Below are positions 45,866-55,851 of a DNA stretch of 64,000 nt, one piece after another; the first letter of the stretch is position 1; the number at the start of each line of letters is the position of its first letter. The notes below the pieces were generated by a model. That model ran no database searches and had not been told where the DNA came from. It saw only the letters and a list, made by a program, of their open reading frames with translations. A program made the translations under genes and the position numbers. Location of the stretch: positions 33,257,047 through 33,321,046 of the forward strand of contig NC_061510.1 in NCBI RefSeq assembly GCF_022539505.1, given 5' to 3'. Source of the DNA: Lolium rigidum (taxonomy: Eukaryota > Streptophyta > Magnoliopsida > Poales > Poaceae).

Positions 45866-47039
45866 TGTTATCACCGGATTTTGGCTAAATCAGGAGGTGG
45901 GCCGCGATCGAGATGGGCTTGGGAGATTACATATGGAAGAAGTATGAAGCGGCCCGGCACGGAGAATTTGGGCTAGTTAGCCCGTGTATCTTAATATAAT
46001 AGATTGTATACCGGTTTAGAAGTTAGATTTTATCTCGTGCACGGTTTGGTGCACGCCCACATTAGAAAGTCCCCTGGACTATAAATATGTACCTAGGGTT
46101 TATGGAATAAACAACAACTCACGTTCAACCCCAAAACAAACCAATCTCGGCGCATCGCCAACTCCTTCGTCTCGAGGGTTTCTATCGGGTAGCGACATGC
46201 TGCCTAGATCGCATCTTGCGATCTAGGCAGCACAAGCCCCACGTTGTTCATGCGTTGCTCGTATCGAAGCGCTTTTGATGGCGAGCAACGTAGTTATCAT
46301 TAGATGTGTTAGGGTTAGCATTGTTCTTCGTTTAAGCATGCTTACGTAGTGCAACCCTTGCATATCTAGCCGTCCTCACGCCTATCTCAGTGTGGGGGCG
46401 GCACCCCGCTTGATCATTATTTAGTAGATCTGGTCCGTTACGATTGCTCCTTGTTCTACAAGGATTAGTTTAATATCCGCAATAGTTTGGCCTTACAAAG
46501 GGGGAGGATCCTGTGGCACGTAGGGTGGCGTTCGCAAGTCCTAAACGGGATGTTCCTAGGATCAACTTCATGTTGGTTTTTTGGCCTTGTTTAGGATCGG
46601 CTTACGAGCACCGTGCGTGGCCATCCGGCCCAACCTCGGAGTAGGATGATCCGATTATGTGGTGAAAACCCTAAATCGTCGTAGATCTCATTAGCTTCAT
46701 CTTGATCAAGCAGGACCACCAAGTATTCGTACACCCCGTACGGATCATGGGTGGATCGGCTCTTTGAGCCGATTCACAGGATAACCCGAGAGCCGATCGA
46801 GGCTCGTATTTAACGTTTACATGTATGCCCCGCAGGAAACTAAGCGAGGCAATCTCATCACCTTCCCGACCAGGTATAGGTCAGGTGGCACGCCCTTGCA
46901 CTTCGCAACGCCGCGTGTGACCAGAAGAGCATTGCGGGCCGTCGCTCGGAGGGGTCTCAGCCAGCCGCAGCTCTAGGCTCCCCCCGGCTCTACAGTGTTG
47001 ACAAGGCCGCTGCCCGCCGGTGGGTTTTGGCAGTCAACA
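45866..47039 (+). mobile_element. 3' LTR of F1
   Basis: Starts TGTTATCACCGGATTTTGG, ends GGCAGTCAACA, followed by the gaacg duplication. TATA at 46080-46087 and the stem-loop at 46198-46232 are identical to those in the 5' LTR. Confidence 0.95.
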
Positions 47040-47044
47040 GAACG

Positions 47045-47449
47045 ACCCGAAAGTCATGCCACCGAACAGATCCTCGACTGCCCCGTCGTGGGTGGGCTTG
47101 ATGCAGCGTGGCTACGAACCTTCTTCATCGCCTAATTCAGTAGATGTTTCCGACGATCCCGAGAGGTCGGATTTGGCCGCAAACGGTCCCGAAAAAATCG
47201 GTGCCGAAAGACGGTGTGATCCTTCTTTCCCGACAAAGAAGCGGAAGCTTCCGAACGTCATCTCTGTCGAGTTCTCCAGATGGGCATATGCATGCATGCA
47301 TGCAGGCAGGATCGTGAGGAATAAAATCGACGAGATCGGGTTCACTTGTTTACCTCCTTCCATGATGTTGCTTGTTGTTGACGACGATGTTGACGATGCC
47401 ATTGAGATCAGGACCTTGACGCCTCTAATCCCCACAGACGGCGCCAATT
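47045..47449 (-). pseudogene. F3 gag start and primer-binding site
   Basis: The minus-strand primer site 'attggcgccgtctgtgggg' (47431-47449) abuts the LTR. The gag reading starts at the ATG at 47403 (MASSTSSSTTSNIMEGGKQ...) and runs through ENSTEMTFGSFRFFVGKE to the F1 insertion, after a stop near 47112. Confidence 0.75.
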
Positions 47450-47842
47450 GACAAGCGATTAACTTGTCAATGCCTACGGATTGTAGACTTAGGGTTTCGT
47501 AAGAAGTAGAGGGCAAGTAAATCTCGAAGGTTCAGCCAAACAAAGATGCTCAACTCAATAAAATGGTGGCTAGGGTTACAATGATTCGATCTATTTCTCG
47601 TTCCTCGGCTTCCCCTTTATATGGAGGCGAAGCCGAGACCTTTCCGTGTCGTACAAGTTACAAACTATCGAGGCATGTTGGGCCTTTCCTATATTGATAC
47701 AGCTTTCCTATTACAACTATATTTTCCTAACTCGTAGATCCCTAGTCTTCTAGGCCTCCAAAGCTGCGAGTCCATGGGTTTCATGCTTCTTTATAGAATC
47801 AAGGTACTTTATTTAGCATGCCTGTTAGACATATCTATGTCA
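47450..47842 (-). mobile_element. 5' LTR of F3
   Basis: A 393-bp segment with inverted ends TGACA...TGTCA, directly next to the primer site. A minus-strand TATA box (atataaag) lies at 47615-47622. The left end of F3 has no matching LTR. The flank 'acaac' follows at 47843-47847. Confidence 0.8.
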
Positions 47843-48100
47843 ACAACAATTACACAAAAAATGTTGAATACTTACAACAATAGTCTAACAAACGAATTTC
47901 AACTCAGCAATTACAACATTGGCAATTTCTCCGCCAGAATCGACCGTAACATTTTTTTTTGTAGTTTACCACAAAATTAAACAAAAATATTTACAAGAAT
48001 ATTGGCTCTTTACAATAATTGTTAACTAAGTCACCAAATTTTAGTTGCTAATTTGTTGGCTACTTTGCTACAAATAAAAGCACGTGCAGGTGATGGGTCA
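47843..48100. other. AT-rich host repeat, no gene
   Basis: Rich in 'acaaca', 'atttacaa' and T-runs, with the same texture as 26990-27311 on the other side of F3. Confidence 0.45.
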
Positions 48101-48454
48101 TGGTTTCTATGTGTCTTGAATATTCTTTAGTAGGAGGCGACGTTTCCGTCGACAGCGAGGCGCATGTGGTGACTTCATCAATCTCAAGACCCGTCGGATG
48201 AAGTTTCTTGGACGCAGTCTCTCGAAGATGCTCATAGGGGTAGGGTGTGAGTGCGTTCATTGGGGTGAGTGTATGTGCGTATATTGGCGCATGTGGTGAC
48301 TTCATCAATCTCAAGACCCGTCGGATGGAATTTCTTGGACGCAGTCTCTCGGAGATGCTCATAGGGGTAATGTGTGGGTGCGTTTGTTGGTGTAAGTGTA
48401 TGTGCATATATGTGAGCGTCTACATCTATGTTTCATAAAAAAATGTGGATAAAT
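48101..48454 (+). mobile_element. Non-LTR retroelement 3' fragment (SINE/LINE-like) with internal 127-bp duplication
   Basis: Two units of 127 bp start with 'ggcgcatgtggtgacttcat' at 48159 and 48286. The right part ends with 'tttcataaaaaaa' (48433-48443), a short poly-A. A 13-bp near-duplication aggtgatgRgtca flanks it (48088-48100 and 48455-48467, one mismatch). The alternating gtgtgtgcg composition is typical of 3' parts of grass non-LTR elements. No coding capacity. Confidence 0.5.
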
Positions 48455-48695
48455 AGGTGATGAGTCAGAAGCAATTGAGTCGCAGGCTAGCAGGCGGAAC
48501 CGAGAGACCGATCTTTTTTCCTCGATGAGAAGCGTTTTCCATGACCAAAGAAGGAACGGGATTTTTTATCAGCAAGATGAGTTATTTCACGAGATCAGGG
48601 AAGACAATGATAACTCGTCGTGGCTGGATACAAGTATACAACCACACCAATTGGAGGGAGCAATCAAACCGGCCCTACCAAACTAATCGACTAGA

Positions 48696-51420
48696 ATGGA
48701 GAGCGGCGGCGGCGGCGGCGGCGATCCACAAGAGGGCCCGTCAGCTACCCCTCCGCGTAGCAGAACAGCATCGTGCGACAACGGGTCTCCGATCGACGAG
48801 AAGACGAGAAGGACGGAGAGCGGCGCCGCCGCATCGTCGACGGCTCCTCCACGGAGCAGGGTGGTCTACGGCCCCGACGGGTTTCCCGCGGACGGCGTAA
48901 CACGTGCCGTCCTCCTCCACGACTGCAAACATAGCGATGGATCCATCTACACGGTCGATTACTGGAGTAAAGTCTATCGTCTCGGTGATACCAGAGAGAG
49001 TAAGTACACTACAGCCTGCCCTTCTTAATTGTTCAAAAACTTTGCTAGCTTGCCCTAAATAACTTCTTTTCATACCAACAACAACAATAATAACCAAGCT
49101 TTTCAGTCCTAAACAAGTTGGGGTAGGCTAGAGTTGAAACCCATAAGATCTCGAAGCCAAATCATGGTTCCTGAACGTGGATAGCTAACTTCCACGCACC
49201 CCTGTCCATGGCTAAATCTTTATCGATATTCCAAACCTTCAGGTCTCTCTTTACAGACTCCTTCCATGTCAAGTTTGGTCTACCACGACCCCTCTTAACA
49301 TTCTCAACACGCTTTATTCGTCCGCTATGCACTGGCGCTTCCGGAGGTCTCCGTTGGATATGTCCAAACCATCTGAGACGATGTTGGACCAGCTTCTCTT
49401 CAATCGGTGCTACCCCAACTCTCTCCCGTATATCGTTATTCCGTACCCGATCCTTTCTTGTGTGGCCACATATCCATCTCAACATGCACATCTCTGCTAC
49501 ACTTAACTGTTGGATATGTCGTCTCTTCGTTGGCCGACACTCCGCGCCATACAACATCGCAGGTCGGATAGCTGTCCTATAAAACCTGCCTTTTAGCTTT
49601 TGTGGCACTCTCTTGTCAGAGTACGCAGAAGCTTGGCCCACTTCATCCAACCAGCCTTGATTCGGTGGCCCACATCTTCATCGATATCGCCATCCTTCTG
49701 CAACATGGACCCCAAATACCATAAAATTTAGTGGATTGTATTTCATCCGGAAACAAACTCATAAATGGTTAACTGTCTTGTTCTCAGGGATTTTCTCAAG
49801 CCATCAATTTCTTAGTATTATGAAAGCCACATGAATTTGTCCACACTTGCTGTAATCTGGGCTTACTACATGGAGTTTTTACCCAAATTTCTTGTACTTC
49901 AGTTTCATCTATGCCATCCTAAATATACATTAGTTAACTCGATAGCACTTTATGCTCCTCTTTTCTTCATCATTTTTGAATCACTATAAGTATTGTCAAC
50001 CAAAGCATATCTTCACAAGAAAGAACAATTTTGAAGGCATAAATCACATGGATGATTGATGATGCCATTGATAATTTGTTTGGACCATGGAAATTTTGAT
50101 CCATCAGTGGTATCCAGAAGATTGCTTCAAACTTTCAAAGTACTCACTTAATTACTGACTGCTTTTGACTACCAGAAACTACCTATGTGTATGTGGTGTC
50201 TCCCTTTGTGCTTGTCAGTTTACTCTAGCCAAAGTTATATTGTCCTACTTGAGCTGACATATATTATTTGTTTTTTGATTCCATTTTCAAGTATTAGAAA
50301 ACACTAGTTATTATGTAATCAGTTACAAAAATATTAATGTAGGATGTATAGCTTTCCTAACAGCCTCTTAGGGACCGAACCATGAGCCCTAAATCATGAT
50401 TTGTACTGTGCTTGTACCTGTGTATCCTTTTTTGCCTTCTTCTGATCAGAATCTGGCTTAACAATTTTAATCATCTACTGCATGTACAATGTTGGTATTG
50501 CTGCTCGATCAGCTTGTGTGGAGCCAATGATGATGACAGACACATGGACCTCTTGCTCTCCGGACTGGCGGGCTTGTGAAAGGCATGATAGTTGCACCAT
50601 GATGCAGATATTCTCGCTGAAGCTACCTTACACTTCTGTTTCTCTCTGTGGCCCAGTTCAGTTGTATGGATACATGGCTGTCCGGGATCTCCTGAACCCT
50701 TTCCGAAATTACGTCTTCAACCGCAGCAGGGACGATCCTTTCACCGTGGAACAGGAGGATGGGTTCATACAGATGTCTGGCCCCAAGAGAGGCATCAGAA
50801 TGGAGGGCTATGTGCTACTTGAGTATGACATGAAGATCAAGATGGGAGGTGAAGAAAGGGATGATTTACAGCTAATCGATGGTGTTGCCTACTTCAACAA
50901 CCTAACCATAATGAATGCTAGTGAGCACAAGCAACGGATCGATGGTGATTGCGGTGCAGTGGACATTACGCTCTCGCTCCTTCGCTGTGCGGTGGAGGCC
51001 ACGGTGCAGGTCGGGATATCAGATTTAGAGCATGGCAGCGGCTTAAGCCTGCGTCTAACGGCATCATATATCAGCTCACGGTTTGTTTTGCGTGAAGGAA
51101 TCCGGCTGGCTGATGGTGTTGTTGATCCCGAGGCATGTGAGCTGAACAAGTATGTGGTTGCTGTGCCATGGAAGGTTAAATTGGGTCTTAAGTTGCAGGT
51201 CAGTCAGATTGGTGGCTCGGACCATTCCGTTATTGATAAATTCTTTCTCTGCTCCCCTCACAAGCATGGACACCAGAACCTTGCTTTCAAGCTTGGCCTC
51301 GCCACCGTAAAGGTGAAGGTGACTTGGTCGACTCTGGACATACCGCGCAGCCTTCTTGGACCGGACTGCTATATGTATGACTTTGAGGCTGCTCGAGATC
51401 TAGGCTTATTAAACGTATGA
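48696..51420 (+). CDS. DUF6598-type protein, gene 1
   Basis: Two exons: 48696-48999 and 50513-51420, joined at GAGA|gtaagt...gatcag|CTTGT. The join restores the frame (ACT) and gives 403 aa. Residues 1-45 are low-complexity and charged (Gly run, DEKTRRTES). Residues 46-101 hold [10 protein letters not shown] and [18 protein letters not shown] Cys cluster ([14 protein letters not shown]) leads into the main domain at about 132-385: [66 protein letters not shown] and KVKVTWSTL. These match my knowledge of the DUF6598 domain of grass proteins, whose function is unknown. No signal peptide or membrane segment is seen. The start was chosen because gene 2 has an equal 304-bp first exon. The intron carries an antisense LINE fragment. 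Confidence 0.85.
49073..49720 (-). mobile_element. RTE-type LINE 3' fragment in the intron of DUF6598 gene 1
   Basis: The minus strand encodes the C-terminal part of a non-LTR reverse transcriptase, with [55 protein letters not shown] and GRGRPNLTW (49162-49650). Its 3' end is a (caa)n/(taa)n run visible as 'aacaacaacaataataacc' at 49075, the microsatellite tail typical of the RTE clade. The intron of gene 2 lacks it, so insertion followed the gene duplication. Confidence 0.9.
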
Positions 51421-51495
51421 TTTCGATTCTCTGCTATATGTATGACTTTGAGGCTGCTCAGGATCTCGGCTTATTAAACGCATGATTTTGATTCT
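51366..51495 (+). repeat. 65-bp tandem duplication across the stop codon of DUF6598 gene 1
   Basis: Units 51366-51430 and 51431-51495, each starting 'ctgctatatgtatgacttt', differ at a few positions. The first contains the last codons ([16 protein letters not shown]) and the stop at 51418. The second is an untranslated copy. Confidence 0.9.
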
Positions 51496-51499
51496 CCCT

Positions 51500-52146
51500 G
51501 TGTCCTCTGAGACCAACTTCCTATATAGGTGTGATCAGTAAGGAGGCTCCTGAGACTGTCGCCAAAAAATAAACTTGACAAGAAGCTTGTAATAGCTCTT
51601 GGTGCTCTGGTTTTATGTAAAGAGTATTTGTTGTGCACTTAATTAGGGCATGTCTGAATGTGGTGATGTATGTGCTTCTGGTGCGGTTTTCTGATGTAAG
51701 ATTAATACTACTAGTACTATGGGTTCGATTTTCTGATGTGCGTATCTCATCAAGTGTTAATGTTGGGCGTGTAGTTTTCTTCCTGTCATGTTACTGTGAT
51801 ACTATGTGCAAAGAGCATGTTCCAGCGAATCCGCAGTTACTGAAGTTGTGTTTTTTCATAGTCATAGGGAAGCCAATAGGACAACACATACACGAGCTAG
51901 ACAATCAGAAGGAGCGATCCTCCTGATTATATTATAAGTGTGCTGGCGAATGATGTATAATGTGAGCACACAATATACGAGCAACGAACGAACGGTCGTT
52001 TTTATTTATCAGCAAGATGAGTTATTTCACGAGATTCAGGGAAGAGGATGATAACCAGATCAGATCTCGTCGTGTCTGGATACAACCACACCAATTCGCG
52101 GAAGCGATCAAAACCGGCCCTCAAACTAACTCCAATCGCGACGAGA
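51500..52146 (+). other. Intergenic region between the DUF6598 genes
   Basis: It holds the 3' region of gene 1 and the upstream region of gene 2. The block starting 'tatcagcaagatgagttatt' (52008) repeats the block at 48571 upstream of gene 1, so the duplicated unit includes about 130 bp of upstream sequence. No other gene is seen. Confidence 0.6.
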
Positions 52147-54345
52147 ATGGACAGCCGCGGCGGCGGCGACGGCGACCCACAAGCGGGCCCATCGGCAACC
52201 CCTCAGCGTGGCAGAACAACATCGTGCGGCGATGGGTCTCCGATCGACGAGAAAAGAAGAAGGACGGAGAGCGGCGCCGTCGCATCGTCGACGGCTCCTC
52301 CACGGAGCAGGGTGGTCTACGGCCCCGACGGGTATCCCGCGGACGGCGTAACTCGTGCCGTCCTCCTCCACGACTGCAAGCATAGCGATGGATCCATCTA
52401 CACGGTCGATTACTGGAGTAAAGTCTATCGTCTCGGTGATACCAGAGAGAGTAAGCGCACTACAGCCTTCCCGTCTTAATTGTTTGACAACTTGTTAGCT
52501 TGCCCTTAATTAGTAGCTTAGCTCATGTCGGTGATTTATTTCATAGTAAAATCCTAAAATTGTGTTCTAATTTAGTGGATTGTAAGTACTCCGTATCAAA
52601 GCTCAATTTAGTTTGCAGCAGGAAGAGGATGTTCCCACTTCAAAGCCTGTTTAAAAACTGGCCTCCAATCCTGTTTGATACCCAAAATAATACTGTATTT
52701 GAGTTCTAATGACAGGAGCTAGCAAATTGTTCACAGAACAGATGGTTAACTGTCTCGTTATCTTTATACAGAACACATTGCAAGGGGTTAACATTTCTTA
52801 TCATGAATGTAGCCCCAGGAATTTGTCCATACTTATTGGTGTAATCTGGGCTTACTACATGGAGTTCTTACCCAAATTGCTTGTACTTCAGTTCCATCTA
52901 TGCCATCCTAAATTAGCATTTATGCTCTTCTTTTTTTGAACTTTTTATCACCTGTCCTATAAGTACTGTCAAATGTTAAAGAGGCATATCCTCACAAGAA
53001 AAGTATAATTTGGAAGGCATGAACGATATAAATGATTGATGATGCGATTTATAATATTCAGAGGATTGCTTCAAACTTTCAAAGTACTCAACACTAGATT
53101 ACTTGCTGATTTTCACTACCAGAAACTTCCTATGTGTATTTGATGTCTCCCTTTGTGCTTTTCAATTTACTCTAGCTAAAAGTTATAGTTTCCTAACTTG
53201 AGTTGATGCATGTTTCCGTGTTTTAGACAACACTAGTTATTATGTAATCAAGTCAAAACAAATTTACGCAGGATAGCTTTCCCAACAGAGCCTCTCTGGC
53301 ACCTAACCATGAGCCCGTACGCCGTGATTTAAACCGTGCTTCTATCTGTTTATCCTTTTTTGGGTTAACAATTTTAATCATCTACTGCATGTACAATGTT
53401 TGTATTGCTGCTCGATCAGCTTGTTTGGAGCCAATGATGATGACAGACACATGGACCTCTTGCTCTCCGGACTGGGGGAATTGTGAAAGGCATGATAGTT
53501 GCACCATGATGCAGATATTCTCGCTGAAGCTACCTTACACTTCTGCTTCTATCAGTGGCCCAGTTCAGTTGTATGGGTACATGGCTGTCCGGGATCTTTT
53601 GAACCCTTACCGAAACTACATCTTCAACCGCAGCAGGGATGATCCTTTCATTGTGGAACAGGAGGATGGGTTTATACAAATGACTGGCCCTAAGAGAGGA
53701 ATCAGAAATGATGGTTATGTGCTGCTTGAGTTCGACATGAAGATCAAGACTGGAGATGAAGAAAGTGATGATTTACAGCTCATCGATGGTGTTGCCTACT
53801 TCAACAACCTAACCATAATGAATGCTACTGAGCACAAGCAGCGGATCGATGGTGATCACGGTGCGGTGGACATAACTCTCTCGCTCCTGCGCTCTGCGGT
53901 GGAGGCCACGGTACAGGTCGGGATATCAGATTTAGAGCATGGCAGCGGCTTAAGCCTGCGTCTAACAGCGTCATATATCAGCTCACATTTTGTTCTGCGT
54001 GAACGAATCCAGCTGTTCGATGGTGTTGTTGATCCCGAGACGTGTGAGCAGAACAAGTACGTGGTTGCTGTGCCATGGAAGGTTATTCTCAGTCTTAAGT
54101 TACAGATCAGTCAAATTGGTGGCTCCCACCGTTCTGTTGAGAAATTCTGTCTCTGCTCCCCTCGCAAGCATGGGCATGAGAACCTTACGTTCGAGCTTGG
54201 TTTCGCCACTGTAGAGGTGAAGGTAACTTGGTCGACTTTGGACATACCCCGCAGCCTTCTCGGACCGGATTGCTACATGTATGACTTTGAGGCTGCTGAG
54301 GATCTTGGCTTATTGAACCTTATGGGGTTAGAAGAAGCAAACTGA
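52147..54345 (+). CDS. DUF6598-type protein, gene 2
   Basis: Two exons: 52147-52450 and 53420-54345, with the same splice phase as gene 1, giving 409 aa. The N-terminal part begins MDSRGGGDGDPQ and keeps a basic patch (DEKRRRTES). The [27 protein letters not shown] and Cys-cluster (CSPDWGNCERHDSC) segments are conserved. The domain has [58 protein letters not shown] and [10 protein letters not shown]. The C-terminus is six residues longer than in gene 1 (LLNLMGLEEAN), probably the older form, because gene 1 has a tandem duplication at this point. The intron is 969 bp without the LINE fragment. Both copies have open frames and look functional. Product function is unknown. Confidence 0.85.
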
Positions 54346-54869
54346 TTCTGTAGAGATGAAAGTGCGATGTCCAGTTTCCTCTCGGACCAACTTGCTACAA
54401 GTGATCAGTAAGGAGGCTGCTGAGATTGCCACCAAAATAAACTTGAGAAGTGTCCTAGCTAATTCTTCTTGTACTCTGAGTATATGTAAAGATTATCTGT
54501 TGTGCACTTAAGTGATCTATGTGGTTCTGCTGTGGTTTTCTTGTACTCTCAGTTTAATAAGTAAAAATATCTGTTGCGCACTTAATTAGGGCATGTCTAA
54601 ATGTGTTGCTCTATGTTGTTATGGTGTACTTTTCTGATCTAATATCTCTCCGTTTGGTTTTCTGATGTACATATCTCATCAAGTTTAATGTATCCGAGGC
54701 CACTTCCTTCGACTCTACTATCCTCACGAAAAAAAAGGCACCGCTGGATATGGAAGTGCTTGGCCCGTTTTTATTAACATTACACATGATAACTATCAAC
54801 AGGATTCTTTGGACACATGGAGTAGAATGAAGTGAAAATGCCTTGGAACATCTCATCGGTGATAAAAAA
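54346..54869 (+). other. 3' region of DUF6598 gene 2 and spacer
   Basis: The segment with 'atctgttgtgcactta' occurs near 54494 and again with one change near 54569, so the 3' untranslated region carries a short duplication. No further gene. Confidence 0.5.
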
Positions 54870-55836
54870 ATCCTTGAACACCAAAGCATGGGTTCAAATT
54901 TACCATAACAAGTAGTACCAATTCACAAAGATGCATTAGCAGCAAGCGGTTTGATACTTTCTAGAGTGGAGCGACACAAGCAACAAATAGGTTCAGTGAT
55001 ATCTAACAGTAGATTGAAGCAGGTAAACTCTCTTCCCTATCAACGAACACACATTCGTCCAGCGGGAACAAATCCAAATCTCGGTCCACTGGGACATCTT
55101 GGTCCTCATATAGCAGTGACCAACTGTCATGCAACACATTTAAAGAAAAAAGGTGGGTCAGTTTATTGAACTTTCACAAAACAAGCAAAAAACAAATAGC
55201 ATTTAAATATGTTCAAACCTGTTTATCGTTAGTATCGGCAGCACTATGCCTACAAAACCAACAAACGGAAGTTTAAAATCATACAACTGAATTGGATTTG
55301 AAACAAGCAAAAACAATAGTGGCATTTATATGTGTTCAAACCTGTTTGAATCACGGTTATCTTTAGTATCAGCAGCACTAGCTATGCCTACAAAATGAAC
55401 AAACGACAGTTTTAACATCATATAACTGAATTGGATTAGTCAATGAGAGAGGTCGGCTCCATGAGGTCTCTGCCTCAGAAGCAGAAAATGGCTTAATTAA
55501 GCTTTCATCCGTAGGCCTTGTTTGGGAACATATTACATTGGTAAGAAAAAATCACAGGGCTGGAATCTTGAGAAGAAATTTTCAACAACGAGCTCTGAAG
55601 TTTCAGATATCGTTCCATAATCTCCTTTTGGAGCATCCAAAACAACAAAGCAACATCACTCTCCCTCCTATCTCCTTTAGATGCATCGTCTGTAAATTTC
55701 CTATGCTTTTCTGTAGATCATCCAAGCATCGCAGCTGACCAAGTTCTCGCGTCCTTAAAATATGGAGGATTTCAGGAGCCATGGTCTCCAATTCCATGTT
55801 CTTACTTATTCTTGCGTTTTCACGTATCTATGTGCT
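54870..55836 (-). pseudogene. HtrA-like gene, copy C: decayed 3' end
   Basis: This region aligns with 19290-20180 of copy A. The last exon (55003-55138) is open and encodes VLHDSWSLLYEDQDVP through SIYC and stop, two codons longer than in copy A. But its splice acceptor is AA instead of AG. The two mini-exons are damaged: 55219-55249 has lost 11 bp, and 55342-55387 has gained 4 bp, creating an in-frame TAG. The upstream exons with the protease-like domain are absent: the homology stops at the LINE insertion (55852), resumes briefly at 58683 and 61165, and then ends. It cannot make the protein. Confidence 0.85.
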
Positions 55837-55851
55837 ATGTAGGAGGCCGAT

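Larger units (their letters stand above)
40852..47039 (+). mobile_element. Complete non-autonomous LTR retrotransposon, family F1
   Basis: A 6188-bp element with LTRs 40852-42026 (1175 bp) and 45866-47039 (1174 bp), flanked by a perfect 5-bp duplication 'gaacg' (40847-40851 and 47040-47044). The primer site 'tggcacgcccggtgggacc' starts 6 bp after the LTR, and the polypurine tract 'accagggggcatg' precedes the 3' LTR. It encodes partial gag and a protease but no reverse transcriptase or integrase. By eye the two LTRs differ at about seven substitutions and a similar number of single-base indels, so insertion is recent. It lies in the gag leader of F3. Confidence 0.95.
27312..47842 (-). mobile_element. 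Old Gypsy retrotransposon F3, antisense, 3'-truncated, carrying nested insertions
   Basis: The 5' LTR is on the right (47450-47842). Moving leftwards come the primer site, gag, protease, reverse transcriptase and the beginning of RNase H, in Gypsy order, on the minus strand. The element breaks off inside RNase H near 27320; integrase and 3' LTR are absent. It is interrupted by the F1 element (40852-47039) and by a solo LTR (30115-39276) that is itself interrupted by F2b. Many frameshifts and stops show age. The host sequences at the two edges are similar AT-rich DNA, so the truncation may be a deletion within the left end. Confidence 0.85.
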
